From an uncultured Clostridium sp. (lineage in GTDB: Bacteria > Bacillota > Clostridia > TANB77 > CAG-508): a DNA stretch of 47,933 nt. Where the stretch lies: NCBI GenBank assembly GCA_958438515.1, contig CAUBRZ010000011.1, positions 1-47,933 of the forward strand, written 5' to 3'. Shown piece after piece: positions 19,625 to 28,643 of this stretch. Each line of letters begins with the position of its first letter. Positions within the stretch are counted from its first letter, which is position 1. Position numbers and translations under genes: made by a program. The notes beneath the pieces are model-generated. The model searched no databases, was not told where the DNA came from, and saw only the letters and a program-made list of their open reading frames with translations.

Positions 19625-20823
19625 CTAGCAATGACACAAATTGTTTTCATCTTTTATTTTTGCTAGTTCAGTTTTATTAATCTTTGTTATTTTAATTATT
19701 GTATTTTCATCTATATTATTTTTTACCATTTCTATAATTATATTGTCTTTTTGTTTATCTAACTCTTTTTCTTTGGCATATAACTCATATTCTCTTTTAT
19801 TTAATTTATCTTCTCTTATTGCTATTATATTTTCTTTTTTAGCTATCTTATTTTCCTTTTTGGCTATTTTATCTTCTTTTTTAGCTATCTTATCTTCCTT
19901 TTTTGCTATATTATCTTCCTTTTTTGCTATATTATCTTCTTTTCTTTTTACCACTTCTTCTTTTTCCAACATTTCATCTATTAAATCACTTATTAATTTT
20001 ACAAACATAATTTCTTCCTCCTTTTCTATTTTTATCTTTTCCATTATTTCCTTATATTGCCTTTGACTTATTTTAGACCTTATTATGTATTTCATTACTC
20101 TTTGCAAAAATTCTTTTTCCTGAACATCTAATCTTCTTTCTACTATTTCATTAATACTTTTTTCTAACTCTTCTACAGTTTTTGCTTTTTCTAATACTAG
20201 AATTTTTGACAAAATTCCTTTTTCTTTTATTAATTCCTCTTTTGTATAGTTATTTATATCAACTATTTTATAACTTCCAAATATATCTTTTGTACACCCT
20301 TCTAATTTCAATTGTTTGTCTATTATATATTTCTCTACGTTCCATTTCTCTGCCCTGCATATAATACAAATGTGTATATTGCTGGAATTTTATCTTCTTT
20401 TGTTTTTATTTTTTTCTTATCTATAGCACTTTCCATTATAGATATGTTATATTTTAATATTCTATATGGCATCGAATAATCTATTTTTGACTGATGTTCT
20501 ATTAAAAAAAATATATCTTCGTCTTTTTTCTTATATATTATATCAGATTCCATATTTTCAAATTGATTTGTTATAAAATTTCTGTTGTATTTTTCTAAAT
20601 CTTCTTCTTGCAATTCATATTTTGTATTTTCTATATTTAAATTTTTATTGATAAATCGCACTACTTCTTCTTTTATATCTAATATTTCTTTAAAAATCTT
20701 ATCATGAGGGTTATTTATTTTATTTTCTTCTTTTGGGTTATATATATATTCTTCTTTAATGTCACTTAGATTTAACGTCTTTTTTTGATATTTTAAATAT
20801 TCTTTGTAAGTAAATGGTTTCAT
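19625..20823 (-). pseudogene. Rpn/PD-(D/E)XK transposase-like nuclease, frameshifted
   Basis: The first 162 codons (ATG 20823, AAAGGAG upstream) encode an Rpn-type PD-(D/E)XK domain: NPHDKIFKEIL, ESDIIYK, FFLIEHQSK and YAGQR. Near 20345 the frame breaks. The family expects GQRKWN; here AGA AAT GGA is read, and losing one A explains it. The remaining frame (to 19625) carries the rest of the nuclease domain and a coiled coil of six 7-residue KKEDKIA-type repeats, then a helical tail. This break is not at CGG and needs a base gained rather than skipped, so it differs from the other five. It is a mutated gene or a sequence error. These proteins are mobile, recombination-promoting nucleases. Confidence 0.75.
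19821..19946 (-). repeat. Six tandem 21-bp repeats encoding a heptad coiled coil
   Basis: Six consecutive 21-bp units, each starting GCTAT on the plus strand and differing at a few positions, encode (K/R)KE(D/N)xIA repeats in the Rpn-like gene. The length is exactly 126 bp, so repeat number can vary without shifting frame. Confidence 0.9.
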
Positions 20824-21028
20824 TTATCTTCTCCTTTTATTGTAACTTTTGTTTATCTGTTTGTTAATATTTATTTTATAGTAAATATAATAATATTACT
20901 CTTCTATTCTAACTTTTTCTTATATTTCTCACCCACTTTCTTTTTATTTTTTTACTTGATTTTTTATAGATTCAAAATTTTTGAAAGAATTCTTTATTTA
21001 AAAAAACTTTTAGAAATAATTGTATTTG

Positions 21029-21057
21029 ATTTTACATGTTATTATATAGTTTGTCAA
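21029..21057 (-). promoter_or_regulatory. Sigma-A promoter, long leader to Rpn-like gene
   Basis: Minus strand: consensus TTGACA, 17-bp spacer, TAAAAT. It is a strong match but about 200 bp from the coding start. Confidence 0.6.
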
Positions 21058-21104
21058 TACAAATTTTAAATTTATATAATTATCTATTCAAACTGCTATT
21101 ACAT

Positions 21105-21137
21105 AAAAATAAGGATTCAAACTGAATCCTTATTTTT
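21105..21137 (-). terminator. Terminator of DUF378 gene
   Basis: AAAAATAAGGATTCA and TGAATCCTTATTTTT form a perfect 15-bp stem with a 3-base loop, downstream of the minus-strand gene. Confidence 0.85.
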
Positions 21138-21187
21138 AAATTTATAAATATTATTATAAAATTATACTTATTGTTCTATACTAATTG

Positions 21188-21376
21188 TTAATCATCAAAT
21201 AATAACTTAATTCCCCATAATCCAGATAATCCCACTAGTGCATATATGATTCTACTTATTACTGTCATATCACCAAATACCATTTCTACTAGATTAAAAT
21301 TAAAAATTCCAATTAGTCCCCAATTAATAGCTCCTATTATTATAAGCACTAATGCTATTTTATCTATTACCTTCAT
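21188..21376 (-). CDS. DUF378 small membrane protein (YuzA-like)
   Basis: 62 residues with two hydrophobic helices (about 6-26 and 38-58) and the family's AINWGLIGIF segment and GLSGLWG turn. ATG is preceded by a near-perfect GGAGG. It is a conserved inner-membrane protein of unknown function, single-gene, with its own terminator. Confidence 0.85.
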   Translation of the reverse strand: MKVIDKIALVLIIIGAINWGLIGIFNFNLVEMVFGDMTVISRIIYALVGLSGLWGIKLLFDD

Positions 21377-21570
21377 GTTCTTTCCTCCTTACCTTTGTTT
21401 TTATTATTATTATCTAATATTTTACAAAAATTATTCATTTTATTATAATTTTTTATTTAATCATATTTTTTATTTTTATAAATGCAATTAGGTAATTTAA
21501 TAAAAGTGAATTATATTCTAAGTTTTTTAGTATATAATCCACTAATTTTGTAATTTATATAATATTTATT

Positions 21571-22527
21571 TTAATCTAACATATCTTTTCTCTTTAACCA
21601 CCATGTAACTGCTATTGTGGTAATAATTGCTATCATTACCATAATAACAAAACCTAGTGGATTTTTTTCAAACGGTAACCCAACATTCATTCCCCAAAAA
21701 CTAGAAATCATTGTTGGTACTGCTAATATAATTGTTATAGAAGTCAAAAATTTCATCACTCCATTTAAGTTGTTTGAAATAATAGATGCATATGCGTCCA
21801 TTGTTCCATTTAATATGTTACTATATATCTGTGCCATTTCTATCGCTTGCCTATTTTCAGTAATAGCGTCTTCTAGTATTTCTTCGTCATCTTCATATAA
21901 TTTTATTATTTTTCCTCTTAATGTTTTTTCCATTACTATCTCATTTGATTTTAAAGATGTGGTAAAATAAACCAAACCCTTTTCTAATGTTAATAATTTT
22001 AATAATTCTTTATTTTTCATAGAATTTTTTAATATATATTCTGCAATCTCTGTCTCTTTATTTATTTGTTTTAGATAATTTAAATAATATGAAGAGTTAA
22101 GATATAGAATTTGAAAAATAAATCTCGTCTTTTTATATGTTTGAAAATTCTTTATTTTTCTTTTTTCAAAACTTTCTATTACCTTGTTTTTTCTTAAAGA
22201 TACAGTTATAAAAAAGTCATCTCTTACTACTATCATACCAAGTGGAATAGTTGTATATATTTCACTTTCTTCTCCTTTTTCTATTACTGGTACATCTACT
22301 ACAAAAAGTGTAGTATTATCATCTTCTTCTTTATCTATTCTTGCCTTTTCTTCGTAATCTAATGCATCTCTTATAAATTCTTCTTGTATATTTATATTTT
22401 CACATACTTTTTTTATTTCACTCTCGGACGGGTTTACTAAATTAATCCATGCTCCTTTTTTGAATTCTTTAATTTCTTGAAACTCATTTGTTTCTATGTC
22501 TGTGTTATATATTTTTAGCAAATCCAT
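21571..22527 (-). CDS. corA: CorA-family divalent cation transporter
   Basis: About 319 residues. A long cytoplasmic alpha/beta then helical domain is followed by two C-terminal TM helices with the selectivity motif GMN (about 280-282, SFWGMN) and a basic tail (WWLKRKDMLD). This is the CorA/MIT architecture for Mg2+ (or Co2+/Ni2+) channels, assembled as pentamers. The start is uncertain: GTG 22530, ATG 22527 and TTG 22521 are in frame, and the GGGGTG ribosome site is best spaced for TTG 22521, a pattern repeated elsewhere in this window. Confidence 0.9.
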   Translation of the reverse strand: MDLLKIYNTDIETNEFQEIKEFKKGAWINLVNPSESEIKKVCENINIQEEFIRDALDYEEKARIDKEEDDNTTLFVVDVPVIEKGEESEIYTTIPLGMIVVRDDFFITVSLRKNKVIESFEKRKIKNFQTYKKTRFIFQILYLNSSYYLNYLKQINKETEIAEYILKNSMKNKELLKLLTLEKGLVYFTTSLKSNEIVMEKTLRGKIIKLYEDDEEILEDAITENRQAIEMAQIYSNILNGTMDAYASIISNNLNGVMKFLTSITIILAVPTMISSFWGMNVGLPFEKNPLGFVIMVMIAIITTIAVTWWLKRKDMLD

Positions 22528-22692
22528 CACCCCTTTTATTTTTCTCCAATATTATTATTTTAGCCTTTTTTTTGACCTTTGTCAACTTTTATTGTGTGTT
22601 TTATGTAAATTTCATTTCAGTGGTCTATATTCTTAGCCAAATTTTGTATTATAAAAAATAAAGTAAAAATTATACTTTTTATAACTCCTACT

Positions 22693-23202
22693 CTATTGTT
22701 TTATTTTTATTATATCTTTATTCATATTAACTTGCTCTATATCTGAAAGTATAAAGCTTTCTAAATATTTTGCGTTCATTTCATAATTTTTTCTAATCTC
22801 TGTTGCACAAATTGGTACATTTACCCTATCTTTGTCAATTGTTCTATTTTCTATATTTAGATATTCAGCTACTTTTTCTCCGTATGGTTCACTACTATAA
22901 AAATGTGTAACTGGTATATCATGTATTAATTCTGATAAGTATTCCATTTGTATTTTTACACTTTTTTCATCTAACCCATACTGTTTTGGACTATTATATG
23001 CATATATAATGTGTACATCCGGATATAATTGTTTTATCCAGTTTGCTCGTTTTTTGACATCAATATCAATAATACTAGTATCATATACAACAACATAGAA
23101 TTCTTCCATTTCTTTTATTGCTGTTTCAATCAAAAATTGATGTCCTTTATGCAATGGAGCAAATTTTCCTATTGTAAAACCTATGTTTTTATTTTTCATC
23201 AT
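22693..23202 (-). CDS. Stand-alone NadR-type NMN adenylyltransferase domain
   Basis: 169 residues of nucleotidyltransferase fold: GKFAPLHKGH (HxGH class, residues about 12-21) and CATEIRKN late in the protein, corresponding to the ISxTxxR signature. The spacing resembles the N-terminal NMN adenylyltransferase domain of NadR, but both the usual DNA-binding and ribosylnicotinamide kinase domains are absent. The C-terminus is a short helix, not a visible truncation. It probably makes NAD from NMN; another adenylyl/cytidylyl acceptor is possible. A weak hairpin at 22660-22678 may terminate it. Confidence 0.7.
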   Translation of the reverse strand: MMKNKNIGFTIGKFAPLHKGHQFLIETAIKEMEEFYVVVYDTSIIDIDVKKRANWIKQLYPDVHIIYAYNSPKQYGLDEKSVKIQMEYLSELIHDIPVTHFYSSEPYGEKVAEYLNIENRTIDKDRVNVPICATEIRKNYEMNAKYLESFILSDIEQVNMNKDIIKIKQ

Positions 23203-23291
23203 ATTTCCTCTTTTCTTAGCATATTATACACCTTTTTTTTATTCTAATCAATCAAATAATCCACATATTTTAATTAATTGTGGATTAACTG

Positions 23292-23347
23292 TTTTATTTT
23301 CTTATACTATCATTTTTATTTTCTTATACTATCATTTTTATTTTCAT
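23292..23347. repeat. 22-bp tandem repeat, 2.5 copies
   Basis: Two exact copies (23292-23313 and 23314-23335) and a 12-base partial third lie in the intergenic region upstream of the CmpB-like gene. I see no coding or clear regulatory role. Confidence 0.85.
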
Positions 23348-23390
23348 TAATATTTATTCTTTGACTCTATCTTGTTTTTCTGTTAATATT

Positions 23391-23419
23391 TTGTTAATAT
23401 TTATTTGCTAAAATAATAT
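23391..23419 (+). promoter_or_regulatory. Possible promoter of CmpB-like gene
   Basis: TTGTTA, 17-bp spacer, TAATAT: both boxes are imperfect but the spacing is ideal, ending 23 bp before the start codon. Confidence 0.4.
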
Positions 23420-23442
23420 AAAATTTATAGTAGGTGTTTAGT

Positions 23443-24105
23443 ATGAAAGATTATATCAAAAAATCTTGGATTTTTTTTATAAAATTATTTTGGATTTTTA
23501 TTTTAGGTAGTTTTTTCGGATATATTGTAGAAACAATCTATGCTTATATAATATCAGGTGGACATTTTGTTGTACGACAAGGTCTAGTTTATGGTCCTTT
23601 TATACAAGTATATGGCTTAGGTGCGATGATATATTATATTTTACTTTTAAAAACTCAAGATACAAAAAAAGTTTTTATTTATAGTTTTTTTATGGGTGGT
23701 GCCTTAGAATATATATGCTCTTTTATGCAAGAAATATTTTTAAAATCTATTTCATGGGATTACTCAGGTAGTTTTTTAAACTTAAATGGTAGAACAAACT
23801 TTGTTTATTGTATTTTTTGGGGGCTTATTGGAATTGCATTCCTTAAAATATTTTGGCGATTTGTACCTAATTTAGATAAAGTTGCATCTAGCAAAAAATG
23901 GAGGTTTATAACTTATATTTTAATGATATTTATATTTTTTGACATTACTATTTCTTGTATGGCTTGTACTAGACAAAACGAAAGGCATAAAAATATCCCA
24001 CCAAAAAATAGTCTAGATTCCTTTTTGGATACTAAATACCCTGATGACTTTATGAATAAGATTTACAATAATAAAATATTGATTATAAATGAAAATGATA
24101 CTTAA
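23443..24105 (+). CDS. CmpB/PF06541-type membrane protein ('putative ABC transporter permease')
   Basis: 220 residues from ATG 23443 (AGTAGGTG as ribosome site; the GTG at 23434 lies inside it). There are about five hydrophobic helices. The family hallmarks are visible: GSFFGYIVETIYAYI, VRQGLVYGPF, GGALEYICSFMQE and GRTNFVYCIFWG. The conserved charged residues inside membrane segments suggest a transporter-like or enzymatic membrane role, but function is not established despite the usual ABC-permease name. It is monocistronic, with a terminator overlapping the stop codon. Confidence 0.85.
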   Translation: MKDYIKKSWIFFIKLFWIFILGSFFGYIVETIYAYIISGGHFVVRQGLVYGPFIQVYGLGAMIYYILLLKTQDTKKVFIYSFFMGGALEYICSFMQEIFLKSISWDYSGSFLNLNGRTNFVYCIFWGLIGIAFLKIFWRFVPNLDKVASSKKWRFITYILMIFIFFDITISCMACTRQNERHKNIPPKNSLDSFLDTKYPDDFMNKIYNNKILIINENDT

Positions 24106-24124
24106 TTTAAAGTATCATTTTTTA
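24092..24124. terminator. Terminator between CmpB-like gene and kinase
   Basis: AAAATGATACTT/AAGTATCATTTT form a 12-bp stem with a 6-base loop and T-run, between convergent genes. Confidence 0.85.
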
Positions 24125-24125
24125 T

Positions 24126-25242
24126 TTATTGAATAACTATTTTTTTATTTTCCTTATTTGGTATTGGTAGTTTCACTATAGCTGTCGTTCCTTCGTTTTG
24201 TTTGCTTTTAATTTCTATTTTTCCACCTGATAATTCTATAATTCTTTTTACAATTGCTAATCCTAGTCCACTTCCCTCTTCAGAATGTGAAATATCTGCT
24301 TGATAAAATCTTTCAAATATTTTTTCTATTTCATCTTCTTGCATACCGACTCCATAGTCTTTTATTAATACATTTACTTCACCATCTTCTTCAAATTCTT
24401 TTATATCTATTTTCCCATTCTGTTTTGAAAACTTAATTGCATTTTCTATTAGATTAACCCATACTTGAAATATTAATTCTTCATCACCAAAAAACACTCT
24501 TTCTTCTAGTTCTACATTTATTACTAAATTCTTTTTACTCCATTTAGGCTCTAATAGTGCTACTGCTTTTCTTATTTGTTCTGCTATTATAATTTTCTGT
24601 TTATTTATTATTTTTTCTTGATTATGTAGTTTTGATAATTTAAGCATTTTTCCTGTTAAATTTGTAAGCCTTTGTGACTCTTCAATTATTATTTCAGAAT
24701 ATTCTTGTCTTTCTTCTTGTGATAAATTTTCCTGATTTAGCAATTTTGCAAACCCTGCTATTGATGATATAGGTGTTTTTATTTCATGAGATACATTATT
24801 AATAAACTCTTGTTGCATATTCCCTATATTTTTTAGTTCACTCGTCATTTTATTGAAATTTTGAGTTAATTCTCCTATTTCATCTTCTCTTTTTGTTTCT
24901 AGTTTAATGTCGTAATTTCCGTAAAGTTACTTGTTTTGTTGCTTCATTTATTTGTTTTATAGGTTGAAGCATCTTTTTTGTATTTATTCTAATTAACATT
25001 GCACTAATTACTATTATATTTATAATAGTAAATATTAATCCTTTCCTAATTATATTTAAAAAATAACTGATATCTTCTGGGCTCTCTATATTTACAGCAA
25101 TCAATTTGGTATTTATTGCTGGTACCAAAAATAATGCAAATTCTATTATTGACATTATTATTACCATAGCTATTGATATGATAAAACTTATAACTAATGC
25201 TCTTTGTATTGACTTTCTTTTGCCAAATATTCTTTCAAACAT
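24126..25242 (-). CDS. Sensor histidine kinase (HAMP), interrupted by +1 shift at CGG
   Basis: Two TM helices (about 17-42 and 68-90) flank a short extracellular part; a HAMP domain, HisKA (His152, NVSHEIKTP) and GHKL ATPase follow (N-box IENAIKF, DYGVGM, GSGLGLAIV). ATG 25242 directly follows the stop of the response-regulator gene, giving a standard RR-HK pair. The coding frame breaks in the HAMP: at 24921-24919 the zero frame reads TTA CGG AAA and soon hits a stop. Skipping the C gives TTA GGA AAT TAC GAC, the typical GNYD HAMP ending, and the frame is then open to 24126 (371 residues). It is recoded or a pseudogene, as for the other CGG sites. Confidence 0.82.
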
Positions 25243-25923
25243 TTACTTTTCTCCCTTTATAATTGATTTATATCCAATTCCTCTTACTGTTACTATTTCA
25301 AATTCTTCTATATCTTCTAACTTTTCTCTTATTCTTTTAATATGTACATCTATTGTTCTAAAATCTGATTCATTTTCAAGTCCCCAAATTTCCTCCATTA
25401 GTTCTTGCCTTGTAAAAATTGTATTTGGTGTGCTTAATAATTTATATAATAAATAAAACTCTTTTTGTGCTAATTGGTAATTTTTTTCTCCTCTTGTTAC
25501 AGATAATTGATCATAATTCAAAATTAGCTCTCCTATTACTATTCTTTTTTCATTAGTCATTCTTGATCTTCTAAGTAAAGCCCTTACTCTTAATGATAAT
25601 TCTTCTATATCTATTGGTTTTACCATATAATCATCTGCTCCTGATATAAAGCCTTCTCTCTTATCTCTTATTTCCCCCTTAGCTGTTACTAACAAAATTG
25701 GTGTATTATATTTTGAACTTCTTAGTTCTTTTATTAATTGATAACCATCCATTTTTGGCATCATTATATCTGATATTATTAAATCAATATACTTTGTATC
25801 TAGAACTTGTAATGCTTCTATCCCATTTGTAGCTTCATATGTTTGATAATTTTCCCTTTTTAAACATGTTGTTATTAATTTTTTTAAATTTTTGTCGTCT
25901 TCTACTACTAATATGTTAAACAT
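25243..25923 (-). CDS. OmpR-family response regulator
   Basis: 226 residues. The receiver domain has acidic pair EDD at 8-10, phospho-acceptor Asp52 (SDIMMPKMDG) and the conserved Lys of VKPID. A winged helix DNA-binding domain with FRTIDVHIKRIREKL follows. Its stop adjoins the start of the cognate kinase at 25242. The pair most resembles envelope-stress type HAMP kinase systems; the target genes are unknown. Confidence 0.92.
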   Translation of the reverse strand: MFNILVVEDDKNLKKLITTCLKRENYQTYEATNGIEALQVLDTKYIDLIISDIMMPKMDGYQLIKELRSSKYNTPILLVTAKGEIRDKREGFISGADDYMVKPIDIEELSLRVRALLRRSRMTNEKRIVIGELILNYDQLSVTRGEKNYQLAQKEFYLLYKLLSTPNTIFTRQELMEEIWGLENESDFRTIDVHIKRIREKLEDIEEFEIVTVRGIGYKSIIKGEK

Positions 25924-25960
25924 TTTCCACTCCTTTAATTATATTTTTATTTAATATATC

Positions 25961-25999
25961 AAAAAAAGTGCTAAAAATCTATATTTTTGGCACTTTTTT
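25961..25999. terminator. Terminator of metK
   Basis: A long stem, AAAAAAGTGC with GCACTTTTTT outside TAAAAAT/ATTTTTG, has T-runs on both strands, just after the metK stop. Confidence 0.85.
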
Positions 26000-26006
26000 A
26001 TAAAAC

Positions 26007-27116
26007 TTATATCTTTATAATTTTTTCCCAAGGTAAATTTTCTTTTCCGAAATGTCCATAATTAGTAGTCTTACTATATATTGGTTCTTTTAAACCTAGA
26101 TACTCAATTATACCATTTGGTGTTAAATCAAATTTATCTTTTATTAACTCTACTAATTCCTCTTCTGTTTTTTTACTTGTTCCAAATGTGTTAACACATA
26201 TTGATAATGGTTCTTTCATTCCAATTGCATATGCTACTTGAATTTCACATTTTTCTGCATATCCATTTGCTACTAAATTTTTTGCTATATGTCTAAGCAT
26301 ATATGCTGCTGATCTATCTACTTTACTAGCATCTTTTCCTGAAAAAGCTCCTCCTCCGTGTCTACTATATCCTCCATAAGTATCTACAATTATTTTTCTT
26401 CCTGTTAACCCTGTATCCCCTAAAGGTCCTCCTATTACAAATCTTCCTGTTGGATTTATATATATTTTTGTCTTTTCATCCATCATGTTTTCTGGAATTG
26501 TTGTATTTATTACTTTTTCAGTTACATCTTTTTTTAGTTGTTCTGTTGTTACATTATCTAAGTGTTGAGTTGATATTAAAATAGTTTCTATTCTTTTTGG
26601 TTTGTCATCTTCATATTCAACCGTTACTTGTGTTTTCCCATCTGGCCTTAAATATGGAATGTCTCCATTTTTTCTAACTTCTGTTAATTTTCTTGATAGC
26701 TTATGAGCCATTGCTATTGCATATGGCATATATTCTTCTGTTTCTTTACTTGCATATCCAAACATTATTCCTTGGTCTCCTGCTCCTCCTGTATCTACAC
26801 CCATTGCAATATCTGGACTTTGCTTTGTTATTTCAACTTGTATTTTACAGGTTCTATAATCAATATCTGTTTTTTCATTATCAAACCCTATTTCTTTTAT
26901 TTTTTCTCTTACTATATCACTTATTTTTATTCTTGCTGTTGATGTTATCTGTCCTGCTATTGTAATTACATTATTACTTGCAAAAGTTTCTATTGCTACT
27001 CTTGATTCTTTATCTTGTTTTAAACATTCATCTAAAATTGCATCTGAAATTGTGTCACACAATTTATCTGGATGTCCTTCTGTTACACTTTCTGATGTAA
27101 AATAATAATTTTTCAT
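26007..27116 (-). CDS. metK: S-adenosylmethionine synthetase
   Basis: 369 residues, complete but shorter than the usual ~390. Signatures: TEGHPDKLCD (ATP/Mg site, 12-21), GAGDQGIMFGYA from 111, and GGGAFSGKDASKVDRSAAY in the C-terminal half. It makes SAM from methionine and ATP. It starts 12 bp downstream of a radical SAM gene, so an enzyme and the supplier of its cofactor appear co-transcribed. I looked for a SAM riboswitch ahead of the operon; the 120-bp upstream gap shows none. Confidence 0.97.
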   Translation of the reverse strand: MKNYYFTSESVTEGHPDKLCDTISDAILDECLKQDKESRVAIETFASNNVITIAGQITSTARIKISDIVREKIKEIGFDNEKTDIDYRTCKIQVEITKQSPDIAMGVDTGGAGDQGIMFGYASKETEEYMPYAIAMAHKLSRKLTEVRKNGDIPYLRPDGKTQVTVEYEDDKPKRIETILISTQHLDNVTTEQLKKDVTEKVINTTIPENMMDEKTKIYINPTGRFVIGGPLGDTGLTGRKIIVDTYGGYSRHGGGAFSGKDASKVDRSAAYMLRHIAKNLVANGYAEKCEIQVAYAIGMKEPLSICVNTFGTSKKTEEELVELIKDKFDLTPNGIIEYLGLKEPIYSKTTNYGHFGKENLPWEKIIKI

Positions 27117-27128
27117 TTTTTATTACTC

Positions 27129-28496
27129 CTATTTTTTTATTTCTTCTTTTATTTCATGTCCTTCTTTTTCCCATAGTTTGTCTGCTGTAACCTTCCAATT
27201 TTTTGATATCTCATGACATTTTGCACATAAGTCATGCGCATTTTCTGGATGTGCTAAATCTGTTGAATGAGCTCCACATCTATCAACCATTTCTGCTAAT
27301 TTTCCTTCATTATCTAATAATGGACATGGTCTTAATAAGTTGTCACTAAATGGTTGATTTTTTTGATATTCCTTAAATATTGGTTGTTTTAATGTTTCTA
27401 ATAAACTCATATCTTTGACATTTGCATTTGAGTAATGTATAAACACACATGGCTCTACATCACCATTTGCATTTATATGCATATAATGTTTTCCTCCTGC
27501 AATACATCCTCCTACAAATCTACCATCATTCCAAAAATCAACTGTAAAAATTGGTTTTGTTTTTCTATATTCAGCTAATTTATAATACATTTCTTCTCTT
27601 TGCTCAGGTGTTGTTAAAAGACTTGTTTCTGCCCCACATCCAACTGGCATATAATTAAAGTACCATCCATATTTACATCCTTTTTCTATCATCTTATCTA
27701 TATATTCTTCACTCATTATATATTCTGCGTTAACAGATGTTGCACATGTTGAGAATCCAAAAAGTATTTTATGTTCTTTCAATAAATCCATTGCTTTCAT
27801 TACTTTTTGATATGCTCCTTTTCCTCTCCTTTGGTCTGTTGTTTCTTCTGTACCTTCTACGCTAATTGAAAATGATAAGTTTCCAACTTCTTCTACTTGT
27901 TTTACAAACTCTTCATCAATCAAAGTTGCATTTGTAAAAGCAATAAATATACAATCTTTATGTTTTTTACATAATTTTATAATTTCATCTTTTTTAACTA
28001 GTGGTTCTCCTCCTGTGAATAGATACCAATAACATCCAAAATCCTTTCCTTCTGTTACTATCTTATCCATTAAATCAAATCCTAAGTTTAAGCTTTTTCC
28101 GTAATCTGCAGCCCAACATCCTGTACATTTCATATTACATGCTGTTGTTGGATCCATAACAATTGCCCAAGGAGCTCCACAACCTTCTTTTTCTTTTATT
28201 TCATGATTTCTTGAAATTCCCTTGATTGCTGAATTAATAATAAAATTGCACAAAAATTTCTCTAAAATTTCTTCATCAATATCTTCTAGTATATTTCTTA
28301 TATAATGATTCCAATTATTAGATGGATCTTTTACTACCTTTTCTATAAATTTATATTGTTGTTCCCACATGTTATCTTTATCAACTTTTTCAACAATTTC
28401 TAATAGTTTAGGTAAATTTTTATCTGGATCTTCCTTTATCTTTTGTATTGCTTGTTTAATTGCTATTTCCATAGCCTTGTTTTTTATTGCTCCCAT
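27129..28496 (-). CDS. Radical SAM protein with SPASM-like C-terminal cysteines
   Basis: 455 residues. The start is ATG 28496, with AGGAGG six bases upstream; the ATG at 28520 lies before that site. An N-terminal helical region of about 100 residues precedes the radical SAM core: CNMKCTGC (Cys120, 124, 127) binds the 4Fe-4S cluster, with FTGGEPLV after it. The C-terminus has further cysteines (GGCIAGG, VEPCVF, RPCPLL, DRCGAH, LCAKCHE), as in SPASM/twitch proteins carrying auxiliary clusters. The substrate is unknown, and no small precursor peptide gene is evident beside it. It is upstream of metK. Confidence 0.88.
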   Translation of the reverse strand: MGAIKNKAMEIAIKQAIQKIKEDPDKNLPKLLEIVEKVDKDNMWEQQYKFIEKVVKDPSNNWNHYIRNILEDIDEEILEKFLCNFIINSAIKGISRNHEIKEKEGCGAPWAIVMDPTTACNMKCTGCWAADYGKSLNLGFDLMDKIVTEGKDFGCYWYLFTGGEPLVKKDEIIKLCKKHKDCIFIAFTNATLIDEEFVKQVEEVGNLSFSISVEGTEETTDQRRGKGAYQKVMKAMDLLKEHKILFGFSTCATSVNAEYIMSEEYIDKMIEKGCKYGWYFNYMPVGCGAETSLLTTPEQREEMYYKLAEYRKTKPIFTVDFWNDGRFVGGCIAGGKHYMHINANGDVEPCVFIHYSNANVKDMSLLETLKQPIFKEYQKNQPFSDNLLRPCPLLDNEGKLAEMVDRCGAHSTDLAHPENAHDLCAKCHEISKNWKVTADKLWEKEGHEIKEEIKK

Positions 28497-28572
28497 AATA
28501 TTCCTCCTATTTTTTGACATCTTTCTATTTAAATTTAAATGTCGAATTTTGTATTTTTTTGTATTATATATT

Positions 28573-28629
28573 AAAAAAATGAATTAATTATGAACTATAT
28601 ATTTTATAGTTTTATTAATTCATTTTTTT
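28573..28629. terminator. Long hairpin terminator after secreted coiled-coil gene
   Basis: AAAAAAATGAATTAAT at one end pairs with ATTAATTCATTTTTTT at the other, with an inner AACTATA/TATAGTT stem. T-runs are present on both strands. Confidence 0.85.
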
Positions 28630-28643
28630 ATTTTTATACTAAT

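Larger units (their letters stand above)
20824..21187. other. 364-bp AT-rich intergenic region
   Basis: It contains only a promoter reading towards the Rpn-like gene (21029-21057), implying a leader of about 200 nt, and the DUF378 terminator at 21105-21137. I see no ORF, tRNA or clear conserved RNA fold in the leader. Confidence 0.6.

Noticed and set aside
19821..19946. CRISPR array
   Set aside because: The units are contiguous 21-bp repeats without spacers and encode a heptad coiled coil.
28497..28643. SAM riboswitch for the radical SAM-metK operon
   Set aside because: The gap holds only a terminator hairpin and an AT-rich leader, too short and lacking the conserved cores.
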